Source: Lachnospiraceae bacterium UBA3711 (GTDB lineage Bacteria > Bacillota > Clostridia > Lachnospirales > Lachnospiraceae). Taken from it: 9,009 nucleotides of DNA. Of the stretch, positions 1 to 6,052 are shown in pieces (positions within the stretch are counted from its first letter, which is position 1; every line of letters begins with the position of its first letter). Below the pieces are notes generated by a model. That model searched no databases and had not been told where the DNA came from. It saw only the letters and a program-made list of their open reading frames with translations. The translations under genes and the position numbers were made by a program. The stretch covers positions 1-9,009 of the forward strand of contig DFHY01000063.1 of assembly GCA_002371345.1 (NCBI GenBank), read 5' to 3'.

Positions 1-240
1 CCTGATCTTCCGCATAACCCGTGCCTGTGTCCTGGCGTTCACTATCCCGGATGCTTTCTGATGCAGCTTATCCGTCTGTGTCATCCCGCGCCTCAGCAGC
101 ACACTGCGGACAATCAGGTCATAGACTGTATCCCCGATCCATGCAAGCGGCAGGGGCGGATACTGCTTCCAGTCCTTATCAGGCAGATTCATCTGCCTGC
201 CAATAACATCCCTGAGGTCTGACGTCAGTTTCTCTTCCAC
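1..240 (-). CDS. mrnC: Mini-ribonuclease 3 (partial, runs off the left edge)
   Basis: This is the N-terminal 80 codons of Mini-RNase III, an RNase III-like enzyme without a double-stranded RNA-binding domain that matures the ends of 23S rRNA in Firmicutes. The translation carries the family signature PLAWIGDTVYDLIVR at about residues 31-45; the Asp in IGD (residue 37) corresponds to the conserved catalytic acidic residue. The basic stretch DKLHQKASGIVNARTQA (about 56-72) is also typical. The start is a GTG at 240-238, inside the end of cysS (16-bp overlap), chosen because AGGGAGG at 254-248 lies 7 nt upstream. The next in-frame ATG (residue 17) has no comparable site. The family is about 130-140 residues long, so roughly the last 40% is missing. 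The cysS-mrnC order is a known Firmicutes arrangement and supports the call. Confidence 0.88.
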   Translation of the reverse strand, partial: MEEKLTSDLRDVIGRQMNLPDKDWKQYPPLPLAWIGDTVYDLIVRSVLLRRGMTQTDKLHQKASGIVNARTQARVMRKIR

Positions 241-1631
241 TTGACACCCTCCCTGGTATCAAGAAGAGTGATTCCCATTCCGGCGAGCTGATCCCGTATT
301 TCATCCGCCAGAGCAAAGTTCTTTGCCGCTCTTGCAGCCTGCCTCTGAGATATCAGCGCTTCAATCTGTGAATCGAGAACCTCTTCCTTCCTCTCAAACT
401 GCATACCGATGATATCGCCAAGCATCAGTATCTCATCCTTCACAGACTGCACGAAATCCTTCGAGCTCTCTTCCCCCGTCTCGCTGTTCGCGAATCTGAC
501 AAGATCAAAAATCACCGCAATCGCGTCGGCCGTGTTGATGTCATCATCCATCGCCTCATCGAAGCGCTGTGTGAAGCCGGCCAGTTCCTCCGCCTTCTCT
601 TTCTCAGAATCACTCATCTGCCCGCTGCCGGCATGCTGAATCAGGAAATTCAGATTGTCAACAGCGTTCCTGATCCTCTCGTAAGATGCCTTCGCACTTT
701 CCATCAGCTTGTCCGAGAAGTTCAGCGGGCTCCTGTAGTGAGCGCTTAACATAAACAGCCTCAGAACCTGAAGATCATAATGCGACTCTATGTCACGCAC
801 CGTGAAGAAGTTCCCCAGAGACTTGGACATCTTACGGTTATCGATGTTCAGGAATGCGTTGTGCAGCCAGTAATGAGCAAACGGCACGCCGTTGCAGCAC
901 TCAGACTGCGCGATTTCATTCTCATGATGTGGAAATACCAGATCCTCGCCTCCTGCATGGATGTCGATCGTATCTCCCAGATATTTGCGCGACATCACTG
1001 AGCACTCTATATGCCAGCCCGGTCTGCCTTCACTCCACGGAGACTTCCAGAACGGCTCTCCTTCCTTCTTCGGCTTCCACAGCACGAAGTCCAGCGGGTC
1101 TTCCTTCTCCTCCTCTCCGCTCACCTGCAGAGCCCTGAAGCCTGAGCGGAGGTCGTCAAGATTCTTATGAGACAGCTTGCCGTATTCCTTATCCTTGCGA
1201 GTGCGGAAATACACTGTGCCGTTCTTCTCATAGGCATAATCCTTCTCAATAAGGGTACTGATCATGTCGATCATGCCGTCGATCTCCTGAGTCGCACGGG
1301 GATGAACGGTAGCAGGCCGGACATTCATGTGATCCATATCCTGTTTGCACTCTTTGATATAACGCTCGGATACCTCCTGAGAGGAAATGCCCTCCTCGAT
1401 GGACTTCTTGATGATCTTGTCATCCACATCGGTAAAGTTCGATACGTAATTGACCTCGTATCCCTTGTGTTCAAGGTAGCGTCTGAGTGTGTCAAACACG
1501 ATCATGGGACGCGCATTTCCGATATGAATGTAGTCATAGACAGTCGGTCCGCATACATATATCGAAACCTTCCCCGGTGTGATGGGCACAAATTCTTCTC
1601 TTCTCTTCGTCAGCGTATTGTAGAGCAGCAT
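225..1631 (-). CDS. cysS: Cysteinyl-tRNA synthetase
   Basis: Class I aminoacyl-tRNA synthetase of 468 residues that charges tRNA-Cys with cysteine in the cytoplasm. The Rossmann catalytic domain opens with CGPTVYDYIHIGNARP, giving the HIGH-type motif HIGN at 36-39. The KMSKS motif is at 267-271. The four zinc ligands that select cysteine are all present: C27, C210 (WHIEC), H235 and E239 (PHHENE). The C-terminal helical domain (about 300-468) includes DDDINTADAIAVIFDL and ends in a basic KWKRN. Length is normal for the family (about 460-470). GGAGAG lies about 7 nt before the ATG. The gene is 125 nt downstream of ispF and overlaps mrnC by 16 bp. I saw no T-box leader, which many Firmicute synthetase genes have. 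All active-site motifs are intact, so this should be a functional enzyme. Confidence 0.98.
   Translation of the reverse strand: MLLYNTLTKRREEFVPITPGKVSIYVCGPTVYDYIHIGNARPMIVFDTLRRYLEHKGYEVNYVSNFTDVDDKIIKKSIEEGISSQEVSERYIKECKQDMDHMNVRPATVHPRATQEIDGMIDMISTLIEKDYAYEKNGTVYFRTRKDKEYGKLSHKNLDDLRSGFRALQVSGEEEKEDPLDFVLWKPKKEGEPFWKSPWSEGRPGWHIECSVMSRKYLGDTIDIHAGGEDLVFPHHENEIAQSECCNGVPFAHYWLHNAFLNIDNRKMSKSLGNFFTVRDIESHYDLQVLRLFMLSAHYRSPLNFSDKLMESAKASYERIRNAVDNLNFLIQHAGSGQMSDSEKEKAEELAGFTQRFDEAMDDDINTADAIAVIFDLVRFANSETGEESSKDFVQSVKDEILMLGDIIGMQFERKEEVLDSQIEALISQRQAARAAKNFALADEIRDQLAGMGITLLDTREGVKWKRN
248..254 (-). promoter_or_regulatory. Ribosome binding site of mrnC, inside cysS
   Basis: AGGGAGG on the minus strand sits 7 nt before the GTG at 240 and lies within the last codons of cysS. 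It fixes the non-ATG start of mrnC and implies that mrnC is translated from the cysS message. Confidence 0.7.
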
Positions 1632-1708
1632 ACGTTTCTCTCCGTTTCCCTGCCATGTCAGATGAACAAAGGCTTCATATTTTGATGTTGTTTCCCCGGC
1701 TTACCATA

Positions 1709-1734
1709 CGGCTGATGCCGCTGCGTATGCGCAG
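1709..1734 (-). other. Two adjacent small hairpins in the ispF-cysS spacer
   Basis: The minus strand reads CTGCG-CATA-CGCAG (1734-1721) followed at once by CGGC-ATCA-GCCG (1720-1709), two perfect short inverted repeats with 4-nt loops. They occupy the middle of the 125-nt spacer between ispF and cysS. No T-run follows, so an ordinary intrinsic terminator is unlikely. They could be a processing site, an mRNA stabiliser or chance. I found no convincing promoter or conserved leader motif in the remainder of the spacer. Confidence 0.35.
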
Positions 1735-1756
1735 GGAGAGCTAAACCGTTTCAAGT

Positions 1757-2245
1757 TTATTCACCGTGCATGCTTTTGTCAACAATAAGGCAGACAGCCT
1801 GCGCGGTTATTCCCTCGCCGCGTCCGGTGAAGCCCAGCTTCTCCTCTGTAGTTGCCTTGACCGATACCTGCGCGGTACCGATATGAAGAGCATCCGCTAT
1901 ATTCCTGCGCATGGCCTCCAGGTACGGCATCATCTTCGGCTGCTGTGCTATTATGATCGAGTCTATGTTCCCAACCTCATAGCCGCAGCCTTCCAGAAGT
2001 TCCCCGACCTTCTCCAGCAGCACTATGCTGGAGATTCCCTTATAAGCCGGATCGGTGTCGGGAAAATGCTGCCCTATGTCTCCGAGAGCCGCCGCCCCAA
2101 GCAGGGCGTCCATAATCGCGTGGACGATCACATCGGCGTCAGAATGCCCAAAAAGCCCCTTCTCATAGGGAATCTCCACGCCGCCAAGTATAAGCTTCCT
2201 GTCATCTGCCAGCTTATGCACGTCATATCCGATCCCGACTCTCAC
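1757..2245 (-). CDS. ispF: 2-C-methyl-D-erythritol 2,4-cyclodiphosphate synthase
   Basis: IspF converts CDP-ME 2-phosphate to the cyclic diphosphate MEcPP, releasing CMP, in the MEP route to isoprenoids. It acts as a cytoplasmic homotrimer with a divalent metal at each active site. The 162-residue product shows the N-terminal signature RVGIGYDVHKL with metal ligands D8 and H10, the GHSDADV segment (33-39) and the third ligand H42. The C-terminal motif KATTEEKLGFTGRGEGI is near residues 129-145. Length is normal (about 155-165). The start is GTG at 2245, overlapping the lon TGA as GTGA, with GGAGGG 6 nt upstream inside lon, so translation is probably coupled to lon. No ispD or ispDF fusion is present in the window. 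All key residues are intact. Confidence 0.97.
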   Translation of the reverse strand: MRVGIGYDVHKLADDRKLILGGVEIPYEKGLFGHSDADVIVHAIMDALLGAAALGDIGQHFPDTDPAYKGISSIVLLEKVGELLEGCGYEVGNIDSIIIAQQPKMMPYLEAMRRNIADALHIGTAQVSVKATTEEKLGFTGRGEGITAQAVCLIVDKSMHGE

Positions 2246-4668
2246 AGCTTTCCCTCCACAGGCCTAATAGCGATAGGACTTTTATTGATTCCCCAGAATG
2301 CCTCCATGTTTCCAAAAGGATCCGCCGGTATCCCTGTCTTTTTCTTCTTTCCTTTCTTCTCGGGCACAGCAGGATGCAGATCCAGCTTCTCCAGGACATC
2401 GCTTATCTTCTTAACCGGGAAGATCTGCAGAGAGTTCTTCACCTCATCAGCGACATCATCCAGGTCATCCCTGTTCTCATCGGGAATGAATACCTGCCTG
2501 ATACCGGCTCTCTGCGCCGCCATAAGTTTCTCGGGCAGCCCCCCGATCGGCATGACGCCGCCGCGCAGCGACACCTCGCCGGTCATCGCCCACTCCGGGC
2601 TCACCTCGCGGCCTGTCACAAGAGAAGCCAGCGCACATGTCAGTGTTATGCCTGCCGACGGGCCGTCCTTGGGTATGGCGCCCTCCGGAACGTGAATATG
2701 AAGGTCATTTTCCGAAAACAGCTTGACCTTGTCGGGATACATCGCCTTGATCAGGGAGATGGCTATCTGCACAGACTCCTTCATGACGTCGCCAAGCTGG
2801 CCGGTTATCACAACCTTGCCGTTTCCCTTTGTAAACAGCGTCTCGATAAACAGTATTTCTCCACCCGCCGCGGTCCATGCAAGTCCGGTCACGATGCCGG
2901 GCCTCTTCTCCTCATGCACCGAATCATGGCGTATCGGCTTCTGGTCCAGATATTTGCGCAGATTATCGGGAGATACTACGACCTTCTTCGGCTTTGATTT
3001 TCCGGAGCGCCTGGAAGACTTGTTCTCCACCACCTCGACCGCTGCATAGCGGCAGAGGGTATCCATCTGTTTCTTGAGGCCGCGCACTCCGCTCTCCATG
3101 GTATAGCTGTCAATCACGGCACGAATGGTCTCATCGGGCACCTCAAGTTCCTTCTCACTGATTCCGGTTGCCTTCCTGGCTCTTGGCAGAAGATGGCGCT
3201 TTGCGATCTGGAACTTCTCAACCGCCGTATATCCCGGGAACTGGATTACCTCCATGCGGTTCAGGAGAGGTTCGGGAATCGTATCTGTGGTATTGGCCGT
3301 GCAGACAAACAATACATCCGAAAGGTCATAGGGAACATTCATGTAATGATCCGTGAAGCTGAAGTTCTGTTCAGGATCAAGCACCTCAAGCAGCGCGCTG
3401 GAGGGGTCTCCGCTGTAATCTCTGCTGAGCTTGTCGACCTCATCCAGAACAATAACCGGATTGGATGTGCCCGCATTCTTCATCGCGTTCATAAGGCGTC
3501 CCGGCATCGCTCCGATGTAAGTTCTGCGGTGTCCGCGGATCTCAGCCTCATCGCGCACGCCTCCAAGGGATATCCTGACATACTTGCGGCCGAGCGCCTT
3601 CGCTATGCTCTGCCCGATGCTGGTCTTCCCGGTGCCTGGAGCACCGACAAACAGCAGTATCGACCCTGACTGCTTCTTGTTCAGACTCATGACAGCCAGC
3701 TGCTGGATAACCCTGTTTTTGACCTTCTTCAGGCCGTAATGATCCTCGTCCAGCGTCTCTCTCGCCTTGTCGAGATCGATCTTCTTATATCTGGCCTTCT
3801 TCCACTCAAGAGACGTCACAAAGTCCAGATAGTCGTACAGCAGTCCGTATTCGTGTGAGTTCTTGCCTTCCTGCTTCATACGCTCGAGAACCTTGTCAGC
3901 CTCACGGCGGGCAGTCTCATTCATACCGGATTCTTCGATCTTTTTCTGGAACTTTGACACATCCGATACATTCTCCGGATGCATATTGTCGAGCTGATCC
4001 TGAAGGAATCCGATCTGCTTCTTAAGTGCGTCCTCGCGGTAGAGCTTCTCATTGGTCTCCTTCGCGTGCTCCTGGGCCTCCGTACTCACATCCGAAACAG
4101 CGATGAAGCCGTACAGAGCCTTCTCGATCAGTTCGAGCCTCTCTGACTCCCTGTCCGCCTCCAGGATACGGTACTTCTCGTCCGCGTCCAAGGTCAGGTA
4201 TGAGCTGAGCGCCGTGATGCACTCCTCCGCGCTCTTCCACCTGGTGACATAAGCCCTTGCCATCAGGCCCCACGGAAATTTCTTGAGAAACTCATAGAGC
4301 CGGCTCTTCATAGCCTCAAGGCTGATTCTCCGCTCTTCCTCGTCCGCGTCCCTGATATCCTCACGGATCACCGCCTCGGCAAAGATCTCTTTCTCTGAAA
4401 CCATAACAGAGCCGATGTCCATCCTGTCTTCCGTGCGGACAGTAACATCCCCGTCGTCATCAACAGACTCAACAACACCATTGAGGCCGATCGGGTAAAA
4501 GTCATCCTGAGTCAGATTCCTGCGGCTCTTATCCTTGCGCTGAAACAGAAACAGCAGCTTGTCTCCCTCCCTGATCTTAGAGGCAGCCGTCTCATCAAAA
4601 AAATCCTTCTTGAATGTCAGAGAGATATTCGGAAGGATAATCATGTTGTAAACAGGTATCGTAATCAT
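2242..4668 (-). CDS. lon: ATP-dependent Lon protease (LonA type)
   Basis: Cytoplasmic ATP-dependent serine protease that degrades misfolded and selected regulatory proteins as a ring hexamer. Numbering is from the ATG at 4668 (808 residues). An N-terminal substrate-binding domain starting ITIPVYNMIILPN is followed by a long charged helical region. The AAA+ module has Walker A GAPGTGKT (342-349), Walker B VIVLDE with D409 and E410, and the family stretch GGVRDEAEIRGHRRTYIGAMP. The protease domain has the Ser-Lys dyad: S671 in KDGPSAG and K714 in LPEKLMAAQRAGI, 43 residues apart as in E. coli Lon. The protein is slightly longer than the E. coli (784) and B. subtilis (774) enzymes, with a C-terminal extension that begins with a basic KKGKKKK patch and ends IAIRPVEGKL. 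The start at 4668 is preferred because AAGGAGG lies 8 nt upstream. An in-frame ATG at 4716 would add 16 residues but has a weaker AAGGA site. A strong promoter inside a CIRCE-like element lies upstream. Confidence 0.97.
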   Translation of the reverse strand: MITIPVYNMIILPNISLTFKKDFFDETAASKIREGDKLLFLFQRKDKSRRNLTQDDFYPIGLNGVVESVDDDGDVTVRTEDRMDIGSVMVSEKEIFAEAVIREDIRDADEEERRISLEAMKSRLYEFLKKFPWGLMARAYVTRWKSAEECITALSSYLTLDADEKYRILEADRESERLELIEKALYGFIAVSDVSTEAQEHAKETNEKLYREDALKKQIGFLQDQLDNMHPENVSDVSKFQKKIEESGMNETARREADKVLERMKQEGKNSHEYGLLYDYLDFVTSLEWKKARYKKIDLDKARETLDEDHYGLKKVKNRVIQQLAVMSLNKKQSGSILLFVGAPGTGKTSIGQSIAKALGRKYVRISLGGVRDEAEIRGHRRTYIGAMPGRLMNAMKNAGTSNPVIVLDEVDKLSRDYSGDPSSALLEVLDPEQNFSFTDHYMNVPYDLSDVLFVCTANTTDTIPEPLLNRMEVIQFPGYTAVEKFQIAKRHLLPRARKATGISEKELEVPDETIRAVIDSYTMESGVRGLKKQMDTLCRYAAVEVVENKSSRRSGKSKPKKVVVSPDNLRKYLDQKPIRHDSVHEEKRPGIVTGLAWTAAGGEILFIETLFTKGNGKVVITGQLGDVMKESVQIAISLIKAMYPDKVKLFSENDLHIHVPEGAIPKDGPSAGITLTCALASLVTGREVSPEWAMTGEVSLRGGVMPIGGLPEKLMAAQRAGIRQVFIPDENRDDLDDVADEVKNSLQIFPVKKISDVLEKLDLHPAVPEKKGKKKKTGIPADPFGNMEAFWGINKSPIAIRPVEGKL
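2252..2257 (-). promoter_or_regulatory. Ribosome binding site of ispF, inside lon
   Basis: GGAGGG on the minus strand lies 6 nt before the GTG start of ispF and within the last codons of lon. It supports the GTG start and a 4-nt GTGA stop/start overlap. Confidence 0.7.
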
Positions 4669-4676
4669 ATGGTTGT

Positions 4677-4683
4677 CCTCCTT
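4677..4683 (-). promoter_or_regulatory. Ribosome binding site deciding the lon start
   Basis: AAGGAGG on the minus strand lies 8 nt before the ATG at 4668. It is much closer to consensus than the AAGGA at 4730-4726, which lies 9 nt before the longer-frame ATG at 4716. The shorter protein also begins with the usual Lon N-terminus (ITIPVYNMIILPN). Confidence 0.75.
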
Positions 4684-4738
4684 ATCCATCATGCGGCGGA
4701 AATGATTCCACTGCATATTACGTCATCCTTGTGAACTA

Positions 4739-4767
4739 ACCATACCACTGCTTATTAGCAGAGTCAA
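4739..4767 (-). promoter_or_regulatory. Sigma-A type promoter of lon
   Basis: On the minus strand, -35 TTGACT (4767-4762) and -10 TATGGT (4744-4739) are separated by exactly 17 nt. A TG one base upstream of the -10 makes it an extended -10. The expected transcription start is about 4732, giving a leader of about 64 nt to the preferred lon ATG. The stretch is AT-rich compared with its flanks. The -35 box lies inside the CIRCE-like repeat, which fits repression by HrcA. Confidence 0.65.
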
Positions 4768-4781
4768 TACTTGAGTGCTAA
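4755..4781 (-). promoter_or_regulatory. CIRCE-like operator (putative HrcA site) upstream of lon
   Basis: The minus strand reads TTAGCACTC-N9-CTCTGCTAA. The CIRCE consensus bound by the heat-shock repressor HrcA is TTAGCACTC-N9-GAGTGCTAA. The first half-site is perfect and the 9-9-9 spacing is exact. The second half keeps TGCTAA but differs at its three inner bases, so 15 of the 18 conserved positions match. It overlaps the lon -35 box. HrcA binding here is inferred; hrcA itself is not in the window. Confidence 0.62.
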
Positions 4782-4865
4782 TTAAATTGTGTAAAATTTA
4801 TGTACCATGTCCCGAACGGCGTCTGCCACAGCACTTCCCTCAGACAGACCCGGAGGCCCCAAGCC
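4782..4865. other. Spacer between buk and the lon operator, no clear element
   Basis: This 84-nt stretch follows the buk stop codon. On the minus strand it holds a weak GTCTG/CAGAC inverted repeat with a loop of about 19 nt and no following T-run, so I do not call a terminator. Read-through from buk into lon is therefore possible in addition to the lon promoter. Confidence 0.4.
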
Positions 4866-5966
4866 TCAGATCCCTTCCCATACAGGTTTTCCCGGATAGG
4901 TCCTCACCTTCTCCTCACCTGTCAGGACCCTCATAGCGCCTGCCGCCATCGCCTCCTGTTCAAATTCGCCGGGATACTCGTAAACGGGGGCAATGAATGA
5001 ACAGCGCTCCCGTATCCCGGCTCCTACTTCATGGAATCTGAGAAGTCCCCCGCACAGCAGAATCGCGTCAACCTGTCCCTTCAGCGGGGTACTCATCATA
5101 CCGATCCACTTACAGACCTGATAGATCATCGCGTCCCATACCCGCGAAGCTGCAGGATCTCCATCCTCTATCATCTTATGTACAGTATCTGCGCTGGACG
5201 TTCCGAACCAGCTTGTCAGCCCTCCTGCCTGCGAGCACAGATCACGAATCTCCCCATCGGTCAGCTTCTCAAGAACTCTGCGCCCGTCCGTTACAGCCAG
5301 CGATCCCATCCTTGTAGGAGTAAACGGCCCCTCGCCTCCGCCGGCGTCATTGCCGTCGATCATACGCCCATGGTCGTGCGCGGTGACAGAGATGCCGCCA
5401 TCGATATGGCAGACAATATAATTGCAGTCCTCATACCTCTTTCCCATAAGCATAGAATGATGGCGCGCCGTAGCCTTAAGATTCAACGCGTGGGATACAG
5501 CCCTGCGGTATACCCCCTTCAGGCCGGTAACCCTTGCCTCATCACACAGCTCGTCCACAACAGGCGGGTCCATCATGATGCAGATGCCGCCGTACTTCCT
5601 GTGTATTTCCACAGCCATCTGGACGCCAAGCATGGACGCGTGATACAGGCCGCCCCTGGCATTTCTCGTGTCATCTATCAGCCTGTCATCAATATTGTAG
5701 ATTCCGCCCGGAACAGCATAGCATCCGCCGCCTCGGCCAACCACGGCGTCGATGCCGTGCAGGTCAATACTGTTGTCCTCCAGAAACCTATGTATGACCT
5801 CCATGCGGTAATCAAGCTGGTCGTTAATCGTCGGGAACTTAAGCAGCACAGACGAGTCATGAAACACGTCAGTGGTAAAAATGCTGCTGTGATTCTCAAA
5901 CAACGACAGCTTCGTCGATGTCGAACCGGGGTTGATGATGAAGATTCTGTAGATTCTGCCGCTCAT
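4866..5966 (-). CDS. buk: Butyrate kinase
   Basis: Acetokinase-family enzyme (ASKHA fold) that interconverts butyryl phosphate + ADP and butyrate + ATP in the cytoplasm, the last ATP-yielding step of one butyrate fermentation route. The 366-residue product begins with the nucleotide-phosphate loop IFIINPGSTSTKLSLFEN (8-25). It has GRGGGCYAVPGGIY (77-90), DPPVVDE (133-139), the HIDGGISVTAHDHGRMID segment (187-204) leading into GEGPFTPTRMGSL, and the C-terminal adenosine-side loop ILLCGGLLRF (302-311). Length is close to the usual 355-360. GAAGG lies 9 nt before the ATG. It is 84 nt downstream of the zinc-ribbon gene, and a different reading frame of that spacer ends in TAA overlapping the buk ATG. 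No ptb (phosphotransbutyrylase) is adjacent in the window, which is its usual partner, so the true substrate could be butyrate or a branched-chain acyl phosphate. Confidence 0.93.
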   Translation of the reverse strand: MSGRIYRIFIINPGSTSTKLSLFENHSSIFTTDVFHDSSVLLKFPTINDQLDYRMEVIHRFLEDNSIDLHGIDAVVGRGGGCYAVPGGIYNIDDRLIDDTRNARGGLYHASMLGVQMAVEIHRKYGGICIMMDPPVVDELCDEARVTGLKGVYRRAVSHALNLKATARHHSMLMGKRYEDCNYIVCHIDGGISVTAHDHGRMIDGNDAGGGEGPFTPTRMGSLAVTDGRRVLEKLTDGEIRDLCSQAGGLTSWFGTSSADTVHKMIEDGDPAASRVWDAMIYQVCKWIGMMSTPLKGQVDAILLCGGLLRFHEVGAGIRERCSFIAPVYEYPGEFEQEAMAAGAMRVLTGEEKVRTYPGKPVWEGI

Positions 5967-6052
5967 TACTGCACGCCTTCTTCTGTCTGAGAAATCTTTG
6001 CTTCATATCTTACTTGATCTATGTATCTCTTCCGGATCTTCTGCTGTCCCTC
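5966..6052 (-). other. Open +1 frame after the zinc-ribbon stop, ending on the buk start
   Basis: After the TTT-TGA that ends the zinc-ribbon gene (6056-6051), the +1 frame stays open for 28 codons (EGQQKIRKRYIDQ and onward to ISQTEEGVQ). It terminates with TAA at 5968-5966, sharing one base with the buk ATG. The composition (charged, mixed, no Ala bias) looks protein-like. It could be a frameshifted extension, the remnant of a longer C-terminus, or chance: an open frame of this length is not rare. I see no upstream Shine-Dalgarno-like stimulator as in prfB. Confidence 0.25.

Noticed and set aside
1632..1756. T-box or Cys-rich leader upstream of cysS
   Set aside because: The spacer lacks the conserved T-box sequence (AGGGTGGNACCGCG type) and any terminator/antiterminator pair, and short frames in it contain no Cys codon run.
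1766..2695. Long plus-strand open frame opposite ispF and lon (309 codons)
   Set aside because: It lies wholly antisense to two confidently identified genes, shows no known motif, and reflects codon bias of the minus-strand genes.
4739..4781. CtsR operator upstream of lon
   Set aside because: No GGTCAAA-type direct heptamer repeat is present; the inverted repeat fits CIRCE instead.
4773..4796. Second lon promoter with -35 TTTACA (4796-4791 region)
   Set aside because: The hexamer 17 nt downstream (AAGTAT) is a poor -10; the TTGACT/TATGGT pair is much better.
4785..4865. Intrinsic terminator after buk
   Set aside because: Only a 5-bp GTCTG/CAGAC stem with a long loop is present, not followed by a T-run.
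5031..5990. Long plus-strand open frame opposite butyrate kinase (319 codons)
   Set aside because: Antisense shadow of buk; no domain, no ribosome binding site of note, and composition is rich in residues expected from reverse-strand codons.
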